Assembly (NCBI GenBank): GCA_011365055.1
Contig: RDOG01000005.1
Location: 1 to 64,000 of the forward strand
Direction: 5' to 3'
DNA: 64,000 nt
Origin: Promethearchaeota archaeon
GTDB lineage: Archaea > Asgardarchaeota > Lokiarchaeia > Helarchaeales > RDOG01
Shown: one piece after another, positions 8,320 to 19,100 of the stretch
Layout of the letters: each line of letters opens with the position of its first letter
How positions within the stretch are numbered: the first letter of the stretch is position 1
Position numbers and translations under genes: made by a program
The notes under the pieces: model-generated
What the model saw: the letters and a program-made list of their open reading frames with translations, nothing else
What the model was told of the DNA's origin: nothing
The model's database searches: none

Positions 8320-9138
8320 TTGGTGTGGTCTCAAGTAATTAATGAAAAGACATTAGATGGGTTTATGATCTGTCAAAAAACTTATGCATATACCATAAAC
8401 TTGAGATTTATTAATAGAAATTGTGTAGAATGTGGCATTTGTGAAATACTATGCCCAAAGACCGCCATAAAATTAGTTAAAGATAATAAAATTCAAATTG
8501 ATGAAAATAAGTGCGTTCGATGTGGTATTTGCTCTTATTTATGCATGTTTAATGCTTTACAAATAAAATATGTATCATTTGATAATATCAAGAAAAAGGA
8601 AGTTGAAATGAAGAAGATTGGGGGTCTTCCTAATCTCAAATCAAAAATTACAATCAATTATAAAAAATGTAACTTGTGTCAAACTTGTGAAAAGGTATGC
8701 CCAAAAGAAGCAATTTCAATAAATGAAAACCAATTGGAAATTAAAGACGAACTTTGTATTTTATGTGGTTGGTGTTCTTCTACTTGTCCAGAAGGTGCAA
8801 TTACCGTCGATAAATTATTTCAAGGAAGCTTATTATTAAAGAAAAATATCGATGATAATAATGAAATTCAGGAGTTAATTTCAATTTGCCCTTCAAAATG
8901 TTTGCGTTATAAAGATATGGATTCTAATAGAATAAGAAATGTTAAAACAAAAAAGATTTTAGGGAAAGATTCAGATAATATTTCCTGGTTAAACGAATTT
9001 TGCATATTTTGTGGAGCTTGTGTTAAATTAAAACCTGAATTTATAATAGAATTTAAAAGAACGAAGATTAATTCTGATGTTCCATTTTTAGAAAATAAAA
9101 TTTGGGTTGAAATTAAGAAAAAATTGTTGAATCGATGA
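8320..9138 (+). CDS. Polyferredoxin with four [4Fe-4S] motifs and an extra Cys cluster
   Basis: A 272-aa soluble iron-sulfur protein. Four CxxCxxCxxxC motifs start at C35, C65, C117 and C146. A looser set follows (CPSKC near 190, CIFCGAC near 228) that could bind another cluster. No flavin or membrane segment is visible. It lies between hdrC and hdrA with tight spacing and overlaps the hdrA ATG by 4 bases, so it probably wires the Hdr complex to a ferredoxin or hydrogenase donor. The frame offers TTG 8320, GTG 8323 and ATG 8365; the true start is unclear. Confidence 0.85.
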   Translation: MVWSQVINEKTLDGFMICQKTYAYTINLRFINRNCVECGICEILCPKTAIKLVKDNKIQIDENKCVRCGICSYLCMFNALQIKYVSFDNIKKKEVEMKKIGGLPNLKSKITINYKKCNLCQTCEKVCPKEAISINENQLEIKDELCILCGWCSSTCPEGAITVDKLFQGSLLLKKNIDDNNEIQELISICPSKCLRYKDMDSNRIRNVKTKKILGKDSDNISWLNEFCIFCGACVKLKPEFIIEFKRTKINSDVPFLENKIWVEIKKKLLNR

Positions 9139-11096
9139 AAATGACAGAAAAAATAGAAAAAATTAAAGTCGGAGTTTTCATCTGCCATTGCGGTTCTAAT
9201 ATTGGAGGCGTAATTGATATTAATGAGCTTGCAACTCAATTGAGAAAAGAAGAGAACATTTCAACAATTAATGCTTATACTTTTATGTGTTCTGAACAAG
9301 GTCAACAATTAATTCGAAATCAAATTAAACAAAATGGAATTAATCGAATAGTTATTGCTGCATGTAGTCCAAAATTGCATGAAGCAACTTTTCAAAAAGT
9401 TTTAAAAGATGAAGGTTTGAATCCATTTTATTTAGATATAGCAAATATTAGAGAACAATGTTCATGGGTTCATTCTGACGAACCTGAAAAAGCATCAGAA
9501 AAAGCAGCTAAGTTGATCAAGGCTGCTGCTGTAAAAGCCATGCAATTGGAACCAGTTCAAACTTATGAACAAAAAATGATCCCTGAAGCGTGTATAATTG
9601 GCGGTGGTATTGCAGGAATTCAAGCGGCCCTTGATTTAAGCCAACAAGGTTTTAAAGTTCATTTAATAGAACGTGCTCCCAGCATTGGAGGAAACATGGC
9701 ACGTGCAGAAAAAACTTTTCCAACGAATGACTGTGCGATGTGTATTTTATCTCCAAAATTAAATGAAGTTAGACAAAGTTTGAATATACTGCTTTATACT
9801 TACTCTGAAGTAAGAGATATTTCTGGCTATGTGGGGAACTTTAAGATTAAGATTGAAAAAAAGCCGAGATTTGTGAATCAAGATATGTGTAATGGATGTG
9901 GGAGTTGCATGAATGTTTGTCCCGTAATAGTTCCTGATGAATGGCAATTAGGTATGGGAGTTCGAAAAGCAATTTACATTCCTTTTCCACAGGCAACCCC
10001 TTTACGTGCGACAATTAATAAAGATGATTGCATCGAATGTGAATTATGTAAAAACAATTGTAATCGGCTTGCGATAGACCTAGATCAAAAATCTGAATTT
10101 ATCGAAATTAATGTGGGGGTAATAATCGTTGCTTCTGGTTGGGAAGAGTGGGATCCTAGCCCGATGAAGCAGTATCATTATAGGGATTATGAAAATGTAA
10201 TCACACAATTTCAACTTGCTCGGTTATTAGATCATTCTGGACCCACTCAAGGGGAATTATTGACGTATGAAGGCAAACAAGTAAAAAAAATTGTTATGAT
10301 ACAATGTGTTGGCTCAAGGGATGAGAATTTTTATTCATATTGTAGTAATGTTTGTTGCATGGCTGCTATCAAGCATGCTACATTGATAAAAATGGAACAA
10401 AATCCTAATATCGACATTTATGTTTGTGGGATGGATATTAGAACTCCTAAAAAATTATATGAAGAGTACTGGGTTCGGTCGAAACATCTGGGGGTAAAAT
10501 TTATTCGAGGTAAACCTGCCGAAATATTACGAGATCCCATATCTCGCCAGTTATATTGCATTGTTGAAGATATTGAAAGTGCTAAAGTTCTGAAAATTGC
10601 TGCTGATTTATTTATATTGTCGGTAGCGACCAAACCTGTTTCTGGAATAGAAGAAATAGCTAAAATGGCAGGTATCGATGTCGACGAATTTAACTTCTTT
10701 AGAGAATTACATCCAAAATTAGCTCCAATTGATACTAAAACACAAGGAGTTTTTATTTGTGGTTCTGCACAAGGACCAAAAGACATCCCCGATTCAATTG
10801 CTCAAGGAAGTGCAGCAGCTTCTAGAGCCTCTATTTTATTATCGAAACCTTATCTCATAATTTCGCGCTTGACTCCAAAATTTAATTTCGAAAATTGCGT
10901 ATTTTGTTTAAATTGCGTAAATACATGTCCATTTAATGCTCTATCTTCTAATAATAAATTGAGACGCATATTTGTGAATCCTGCGCTTTGCATGACTTGT
11001 GGAATCTGCTCTCAAAACTGCCCTACTGGTGCGTGCGAATTACTTAATTATAAGGATAAACAAATCATTTCGCAAATTAAGGAACTTGGTAGTTGA
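9135..11096 (+). CDS. hdrA: HdrA flavin/iron-sulfur subunit
   Basis: A full-length 653-aa HdrA. The N-terminal domain has 'VGVFICHCGSNIGG' and 'AACSPKLHE'. The FAD-binding Rossmann motif 'IIGGGIAG' is at 154-161. Cysteines C200 and C203 lie in 'NDCAMC'. Two ferredoxin motifs start at C252 and C299, and a C-terminal pair is at about 595-640. In methanogens HdrA holds the FAD that bifurcates electrons between ferredoxin and heterodisulfide. The only HdrA in the window, it must serve either or both HdrBC pairs. It is flanked by polyferredoxin (4-base overlap) and mvhD. Confidence 0.93.
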   Translation: MKMTEKIEKIKVGVFICHCGSNIGGVIDINELATQLRKEENISTINAYTFMCSEQGQQLIRNQIKQNGINRIVIAACSPKLHEATFQKVLKDEGLNPFYLDIANIREQCSWVHSDEPEKASEKAAKLIKAAAVKAMQLEPVQTYEQKMIPEACIIGGGIAGIQAALDLSQQGFKVHLIERAPSIGGNMARAEKTFPTNDCAMCILSPKLNEVRQSLNILLYTYSEVRDISGYVGNFKIKIEKKPRFVNQDMCNGCGSCMNVCPVIVPDEWQLGMGVRKAIYIPFPQATPLRATINKDDCIECELCKNNCNRLAIDLDQKSEFIEINVGVIIVASGWEEWDPSPMKQYHYRDYENVITQFQLARLLDHSGPTQGELLTYEGKQVKKIVMIQCVGSRDENFYSYCSNVCCMAAIKHATLIKMEQNPNIDIYVCGMDIRTPKKLYEEYWVRSKHLGVKFIRGKPAEILRDPISRQLYCIVEDIESAKVLKIAADLFILSVATKPVSGIEEIAKMAGIDVDEFNFFRELHPKLAPIDTKTQGVFICGSAQGPKDIPDSIAQGSAAASRASILLSKPYLIISRLTPKFNFENCVFCLNCVNTCPFNALSSNNKLRRIFVNPALCMTCGICSQNCPTGACELLNYKDKQIISQIKELGS

Positions 11097-11098
11097 AT

Positions 11099-11518
11099 AT
11101 GAAGAGAGAAATAAACATCATCGCTTTTGTATGCAATGAATGTACTTATGCTGCTGCAGATTTAGCGGGTATCAGCCGATTTAAATACCCAAGTAATATA
11201 AAACTAATTCGTTTGCCATGCACGGGGAAAGTGGATTTGTTATATATTCTTGAATCTTTTGCTAATGGAGCAGATGGAGTAATTGTATCAGGTTGTTTAA
11301 AAGATCAATGTCACTATGAAATGGGAAATAAATCCGGGGGTAATTATAACGCAGAAAAAATTGTGGAATTCGCTAAAAACATATTGGATGAAATAGGAAT
11401 TGAAAAAGAAAGATTAGAAATGCATTTTATAAGCTCAAGCATGGCTACTAAGTGGATTGAAGTAGCAAATAATTTTACAGAAAAAATTAGAAAATTAGGA
11501 AAGTTAAAAAAGAATTGA
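11099..11518 (+). CDS. mvhD: MvhD-like [2Fe-2S] subunit
   Basis: A 139-aa MvhD/hydrogenase delta-subunit family protein. Conserved cysteines are in 'FVCNECTYAAADLAG', 'RLPCTGKVD' and 'SGCLKDQCHYEMGN', the pattern that binds a [2Fe-2S] cluster. MvhD normally links HdrA to an electron donor such as the MvhAG hydrogenase or formate dehydrogenase; neither catalytic subunit is in this window. The ATG at 11099 is preferred to a TTG at 11093 inside the hdrA stop. The gene ends four bases before the convergent hdrB copy 2. Confidence 0.9.
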   Translation: MKREINIIAFVCNECTYAAADLAGISRFKYPSNIKLIRLPCTGKVDLLYILESFANGADGVIVSGCLKDQCHYEMGNKSGGNYNAEKIVEFAKNILDEIGIEKERLEMHFISSSMATKWIEVANNFTEKIRKLGKLKKN

Positions 11519-11522
11519 AAAA

Positions 11523-12401
11523 TTAAGCGATTTTAGCTTGTAGATCTTTAGTTTTTATGGTGTGGAATTTCAAACCAAGACTGTTCTCGTCTATTCCAAA
11601 TGCAATTGCTATTAATTCCGCGAGATATAAAACTGGAATGTTATAATTTGTATTGAACGTCGTGTTTATTTTTCTTTGATTTCCGTCAAATTGCATGTAG
11701 CAAGCTGGACAAACAACAGTCAAGCAATCTGCACCAACTCTTTCAATTTGTTTCAATTTAGACTCTAAGAGATTTAATTGTCCTTCTTCATCCACACCAG
11801 AAATTGCCGAACCGCAACACTGATATTTTTTTAAGTATTCAACACTTTGTGCTCCTAAAGCTTCAACTACTTTATCCATTGAAGTAGGTCGTAAGGGATC
11901 ATCAAATTCCAAGATATAATGAGGGCGACCATAATGGCATCCATAAAAAGTAGCTATTTTTAAAGAATCTAAGGGTTTCACAACCATTTCAGCAATCTTT
12001 TCAGGTCCTACATCATTATAAATATAGTCTAAAAAATATTTTACTTTACTGGTTCCCTTATATTCTTTTCCAACTTTAGATAAAATCTGATTTACTTCAT
12101 CTTTTTTCTTTTTATCGTGACCCAATTCAACGTAAGCTGTCTTTAGAGATTCAAAACATCCATTACAAAATGTCAAGACATCTAATCCTTTTTCTTCTGC
12201 AAGACATAAATTATATGCTGCAGTAGCTATCCAAGTAGATTGCTTTACATTCTGAATTCCTACAGGATCTGGACAGCATGCAAATTCAGGAACATCAACT
12301 AGCTCGACTCCCATTTTCTCGAAAACTTTTCGCGCTGCAGATTCGATATATGGGAAACGATTGGCAATAACACAACCAACAAATAATGCATATTTACTCA
12401 T
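11523..12401 (-). CDS. hdrB: HdrB-like CCG-domain subunit (copy 2)
   Basis: A 292-aa HdrB-type subunit. The first CCG motif is C10-x31-C42C43-x35-C79-x2-C82, the textbook spacing. The second comprises YGC, YQCCGS and VCPAC. It is more canonical than copy 1, which has 34 residues in the second gap. It is transcribed with its own hdrC just upstream, and a GAGGCGA ribosome site precedes the ATG. Two HdrBC pairs with one HdrA recall the duplicated layout of sHdr clusters. Substrate unknown: heterodisulfide, lipoamide disulfide or a sulfur compound. Confidence 0.92.
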   Translation of the reverse strand: MSKYALFVGCVIANRFPYIESAARKVFEKMGVELVDVPEFACCPDPVGIQNVKQSTWIATAAYNLCLAEEKGLDVLTFCNGCFESLKTAYVELGHDKKKKDEVNQILSKVGKEYKGTSKVKYFLDYIYNDVGPEKIAEMVVKPLDSLKIATFYGCHYGRPHYILEFDDPLRPTSMDKVVEALGAQSVEYLKKYQCCGSAISGVDEEGQLNLLESKLKQIERVGADCLTVVCPACYMQFDGNQRKINTTFNTNYNIPVLYLAELIAIAFGIDENSLGLKFHTIKTKDLQAKIA

Positions 12402-12405
12402 TTTA

Positions 12406-12906
12406 TTATTTCGCCTCTTCCTTTTTCTTTATTAAGGGATTAATTCCCGTTATTTCGCAGATCTTCTTTATATCTTCGACATTTGGTTTGATAATTTCTT
12501 CTGGTAAACCAAATCCTGTTCTTCTTCTCTGAATTGGTGCACTAGTCGGAATATTTACACCCGTTGTAGCAAACCTCTCAGCTTCACTCCTATGCACTTC
12601 TGGAAGATTTCCTCTCTCAACAGCTAAATTCTTTAATTCATAAATAACTTCAGATACTAATACTCCTTGAGGACAAACTTCCAAGCAAGAATGGCATGTT
12701 GTGCAATACCAGATGTTTTTATCATTCAATAAATTATCCTTAAAGCCCAAAAGAGCCTTTTCTACTATTTTCCTTGGATTAAAATGCATGTTGGTTCTAA
12801 ATCCAGGACAAATTCCCGAACAAGTCCCACATTGATAACAATAATTAATAGTTTTACCGATTTCTGACTTTGATAATTCGTTTCTAAACACTGAGGAGAT
12901 AGACAT
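12406..12906 (-). CDS. hdrC: HdrC-like iron-sulfur subunit (copy 2)
   Basis: A 166-aa protein with two [4Fe-4S] motifs, C23/C26/C29/C33 and C68/C71/C74/C78, and the HdrC spacer helix 'PRKIVEKALLGF'. First gene of the two-gene hdrC2-hdrB2 operon, with 4 bases between the genes. A clear ribosome site (GAGGTT) lies 7 bases before the ATG, which makes it a useful reference for start selection in this genome. Divergent from the 2036-aa surface protein gene. Confidence 0.92.
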   Translation of the reverse strand: MSISSVFRNELSKSEIGKTINYCYQCGTCSGICPGFRTNMHFNPRKIVEKALLGFKDNLLNDKNIWYCTTCHSCLEVCPQGVLVSEVIYELKNLAVERGNLPEVHRSEAERFATTGVNIPTSAPIQRRRTGFGLPEEIIKPNVEDIKKICEITGINPLIKKKEEAK

Positions 12907-13129
12907 AAAATAACCTCATTATCTTCAAAATGGTTTTAAAAAACATTATAGTTTTAAGTTTTTAATTATTTGCTCTTACTACTCGTACTATAAATTAATT
13001 ACACATATTACTAAGTTTTTAATCCTCTCAAAAAATTAATAAGTAAAATAGAATTGGAAATTTTAAAGTAAACGATTGCATTAAAAAGAATTTATAATTT
13101 ACATGATAAAACATACTTAGGTAAATGAA

Positions 13130-16100
13130 ATGGCAAAGTCAAAGAAAAAAATAATTTCATTCTTCTTATTAAGTATGATCATTCTTAATTTGTTTGTCTT
13201 TACAATTTATAATTCCTTTTTATTTACTTCAGATTTGGAAGAAAATCCTTATACGAAGGAAATCTTGGATACGAATTATGTTGAGGACCCTTCTAAATAC
13301 AATGATTATTCCAAATTTTACTATTTTTTCGACAAAAATTTGACTCCGCTTCAAATTTTGACCGTAATTCATGATGATCCTTATTCATTTTTTGATGAAT
13401 TTGCAATGCTTGCCTCGATTCCATATACAATCTATATTGAAGATGACTTGCATAAGGTTTCTCCAATTATTTACGATAATATAAATAACAATACGAGACA
13501 ATTTCTTAGTGAATGGGATACGTATAATAATTATTTCGAAGGTGTGAAGAGAATTATTTATGTTGGAGATGTACAATCTCAAGATAGAGCAGAAATTGAA
13601 TATTTAACGCATTATGATTCTGCTGATAAAGCAAATTGCCCTCCATTGAATTTTACGGAGACAAATATCTTTGATTTAGCGGCATCATTCGCTAGCTCTT
13701 TTTGGGGTACTACTGATACTATAATTATAGCTTTGGCACCTGAATCACAATTCTCTAATTCAATAACAAATCTTCCAGTTATTGATGGTGTAATAGGGTC
13801 GAATAACATATCTTTTATCACTGGTGTTTTAGATTCTTCAAATAAATTTGAATATTACATTAATTCAACAAATGTGACAATGCAAGGAGGAGCTTTTTTG
13901 GTTACTTCAAATACCACTGACAATTTAAATCTTGAATTTATTGGAAATAGTTCTGGCTCTAATCCATGGATTTTTGATACCACTAACTATACAAATAATG
14001 GCATGGTTTTTATCCCCAACTTGACTTATCCCGCAAATAGCTCTGATTGGGCGGTACATGTAGTAAATGCTTCTGAACTTGTTTCGAATGTTCCGTTTAA
14101 TTTGACTTTTTATAATTTGACTGCAAATTATCACGATATAAAAATAAATTCTTCAAATGCTAACCTTTCAATTTCACTAACTTGGAGTAATCCAACAGAT
14201 GATTTAGATCTATGGGTTTTAAATCCAAGAGGTCAATTAATTTCCTACTCTGATAGAAATGGATTTTTATATAATGAAAGTAATATAAGCGAAACAAACG
14301 AACAAGTTTCAATATCATTTCCAGAAGCAGGAGACTGGCGAGTGATAATAACAAATAACAAAAATACTTCATCTACTGATTACGCATTACAATTTTCAAT
14401 AACAAATTTTTCTATTTATAAGGAAAATGTTACTTTATCAGCTGCAAATGCAGCGGTTCTTGCATCAGTTCTTCATGCTCCATTGCTATATACTAATGGA
14501 ACCCATTTTTCAGATGCTACAAAAAATTTCATAAATACTCGAAATGTTTCCAATAAAATGGATGCGATTCTTGTCGATCTAGACGGCTCTATTAACATTA
14601 ATTCGCTAAATCAGAGTTTAAATGTTCATTTTGGAAATATAAATTATTTAGATAATTATTCATTGATTGCTGAATTCCTATATAATAATACTGGATTAAA
14701 AAACTCAACGTTATGTTCTATTAATGAAGATCAATATTCTGCTGCCGCAGTTTATTCAGCATTTAAAGGAAATTATATTCTTCCTACTTTGGTTGAAACA
14801 AGCGACTTCTTTTTTGATGCTAGATCTAATTATAAAATCATGGAAAATGGTTATTATCAAAGTCCCTTAAACCAGTTTCCATCTTTTGAAAATATGAGTT
14901 CATGTTCTGATGATTTTTATGCTTGGTTAGATTCCATTCAAACGAGCTCAGATACAAGGTCCATCACAATTTTTTCATCCTTAACTGATCTTTATCCCAC
15001 TTTTGATAGAGCAATTCTTGGAAAATCTCGAGTTGGAAGATTTGAATTTTCAAATCCTGCAGATAATTTAATTTCTGCTCAAAGGAATGTTTTTTACCCT
15101 CTATTTTCATATATAAATAAATCTGATGCTATTGATATTATATATTCTAATACAACAATAATTGATGCTAGTTTTCAAGATGATGATACTATAGTCAATG
15201 GAATGAGAACATCTGGTTGGTCTTATTTAACTGGTCTTCAAGAAGACTTGGAACAAGAAAATGATGGTCTCTATATTTATGCAATAAACGATACTAATGA
15301 TTTATTTCCTTGTATTGGGATAAATTTCTCGGATTTCGACCTAAATCCTGAAAATATTACTTCTATTGATATCATTATTCGAGGTCGTATAACATTAGAT
15401 CCAACAAATTCATCAATTAATCAAGCGGGTTGGGCACTTTGGAATTGGACTGAAAATAATTATACAATAATAAATAATACAATTTTTAATTCATCATCAT
15501 ATCAAACAGATATATGGTATTATTCTGGAAATATTTCCCATATTATCAATATGACTGAAAGTGGGAGATTAGAAGTTCATTTCGTGGCAAATTACACTGG
15601 ATTGTCCTCTCTTCAAGCTAGAATTGACTATTTAAAGGTCAACGTCACGTTTGATGGATTGTTTGCCAAACAATTTGCTTTATTTTCAAATATATCTTCA
15701 ATATCGAATTTTACATTCAATCAAACAGAGACACATAATTACTCAACAGAAATTCCAGCAATGTTTCTAAATCAAGGATATAATACTACAAATGCTAGTT
15801 CTTACTCCAATATTATTGGAAATTTAAGTAATAAAATGGCGCTTTGGTATTATTCAGGAATTGCTCAAATCCAAGAATTGAATTTTAATGATATTGGAAA
15901 TATCTCATTTGATGATGGCAATGTTTGGAAAACTGGTACCGATTTATTGAATGATTTTGATAATTTCAATTCTTGTATTTCTATTTTAAATGATGATTAT
16001 TTAGGATCAACTAAAATTCCAGAATATTTTCAGATTTTGGGTAGTACTAGCATAATTTCAAATCTTGGAAAAAATATTCTTGGTTATTCTGAACAAATAT

Positions 16101-19100
16101 TTTATGAAATGTTCCAAAATTTTAATTCCGGTAAAAGAATAACTGATTCATTAATAGAAGGTTTGAATAAAACAAGCCATTTATACTCGTTAAATGATGC
16201 TGGAAACGTTATTGAAGATTCTTCAGATCCATCAAATTCTGAAGATTATCATCAATTCATTATTTTTGGAGATCCTGATTTACGACTTGTAGAAAATAAT
16301 TCTTTTTTAATCAAACCGGGTAATTATAAACCAATAGTAAAAGCTCAAACTAGTTACGTTATTAGGAAAACATATACCTCTATTGATATTAATGAATACG
16401 ATTGGAGTTGGGTTTATTTCGATTTTATAGATATCGATTCTAAAATATCTATTACTCCTCAAGGAAACTTTATCTTTATTATACAAACTATTTCCCCAGT
16501 TACTACATCTGCATTTGGGGAGGGATCAACTCTTATTGATGGCATTTTATATAATTTACGAGCTCAAATGCATATTGATGCAAATAATCATCCAATGGGT
16601 AAACATAATACAGAGTTTATAATAAGAGATGGAGCAGAAACAACAGTGATATATTCAACAATTACAATTATTTCTGATGCACCTATCTTTTGGCAATATT
16701 ATGATGCCGCGCACATACATTATGATATCGAAAATAGTTTTATACCCCGAGCAGCTGATTACAACACCGAGGTGATATCAAAATTCTATGTAGAAAATGC
16801 AAGTGGTAAATATTTGTTAAGTTATAACACTTTACCTGAAATGGGGAGAATAAATGAGACTTTTTATGCTAATATAGCTGTTGGGGATTTAGATTGGCAA
16901 GATATAGATCTTGGCGGGCTAAGTACTGGGAATATAATGGCAGTAAATATATGTTTAAAACACGTGGAAACGGGAATGTGGATTAATCTCTCTACAACTC
17001 TTAATAAATCAATTGCTGATTTCACAGCTGATGGTGATACCACTAATAAACATGGTCGTGCTACTTGGAATACAAGTTATGTATTTACAGAAACTGATAA
17101 TTTTGGAATTTACGAAATTTATGTTCACTCCTTTGATATATGGACAAGCTCAGATTCTCATCTATTACCAAATGGGACTTATCCAAATAGATTTCAAAAA
17201 GTATGGTTTTTTAATCTTACTGCCATAAATTGGCCTGTTGAATTGAATTTCAGTACTGAATTTCCTGAAGGATTTAAGAATAATTCTGCAATTATTTGGA
17301 GATTGAATCAAACTTTACAAGTTAACGCCAGTTTCTTTGATCGTGATGATTATAATCCTTATGGTCAAATTGCATCAGAAATTGGTGCAGAAGGTACCGG
17401 AACGATTACAAATGTCATTTCCAAATTTAATAACTCATACGGTAGTTATAACGATACATTATTTGATGATTCATCTTATCAGATCATCTCAAATAATTCT
17501 GAAGGATTAATTATAGTTCCTTATTATGTTAATCTATCAAGTCAAGGTATGAATTTTAATAATATTACTTCATTAAACATTTCTTCAATAGCAAGCATAT
17601 CGTTTTCAAATTATAACATTTCTTATGCTGGTTGGAGGATTTGGAATTGGACCTCCAATGATTATTATGAAATTTCTAATAATTCATTTAATAGCACATC
17701 AATGTCCATGGATTTCTTCTATTATAATGGAAATTTATCGCATTTTATTAATTCTTCTGAAAATAATCGCATTGAAATATTCTTCATTGTCAATATGACC
17801 CAAAAGGCAACTCTTAATTTATCTATTGATTTTATAAAATTTGAAATAATCAATAATAGAACTGGAATTCAAGCTAGTCTTTGCTTAAAACATAATGCTT
17901 CAGGGACTACATTTTGGAAAAATACTACAATGATCTATTATCAACTTAATAAAGTTTGGAATACAACTTGTTATTTTAGTAACAAAAATATTGCTGGAAC
18001 TTGGTATATTTATTTTAAATGCACGGATAAAGATGATAAAACTGTTCTTATTAATACTAAAAGAAATATAACTGTTTTAAATCATGTACCTAATTTCGTG
18101 AATTTAACGCTCTTAAATGAATCAGAAGTATATCGGACTAACTCCATTACTTTTCGTTCTAATGCAACAGATTATGATGTATATAACAAATCAGCGAATC
18201 TTACACATGTTTTAATATTCCATTCATTCCTTACTAATACAACTTTTAATTTTACAATGAATTATAATGAAAATATCAGTCTTTGGAACTTTACGTGGAA
18301 TACTCAAATTAATACTGCTTTGGGTAATTATAGCATCAATCTTACAGTCTTTGATGAAGCAGATGGTATTAATAGTACGTTATTAAGCTTTAACATAACA
18401 GTCTTGAACAACTTGCCTAATATAACTTTAATAGATCTCATACCTACTGATTATCAATTTTTAGAAAATGAAATTATAATAATCAAAGTAAATTTTACAG
18501 ATAAAGAATTATTGCTAAATTATTCTATAAAAATCAGGGATGATCAAGGTAATTGGAAAAATGAGACCTTCGGACCTTTGATTGGATTAAATAATTTTTC
18601 AGAAATTACAATTGATTCTGATTTTTATGAAGGATTAATTTTTCAAAATAATTGGACCATTTACATCACATTAATGGATGCTGATTTTGCATCAGTTAAT
18701 TTAACTATTTCACTTAGAGTATTTCCGCAGTACCAACCCCCAGGACCAACTCGTTTTCCATGGGAATTAATAGTTATTTTAGGATTGGTTATTACTGCGA
18801 TTCTTGCTTCTTTGCTAGTTTATAGGTTTAGACAAAAAGAAGAAGAAGAAGTCCCTGTTTCTCGAGTTAAAGCAATCATTAAGAAGATTTCTGATGAACG
18901 AAGAATAGAAGAAGAGAAAGAGCAAGCATTATTAGCTGAACATGAGAAAAAAGAATTAATTAAAAAACATGTTAAAGGTGAGAAAGTTCAAAAAGAAAAA
19001 CGAAAACCTATATCTGAAGATAAAGAATTGGATAAACTTGAACGAAAAAATTTAGAAGTAAGATTATCTGAAACTTTAGCAAACGCGCGTACTGCTGTTA

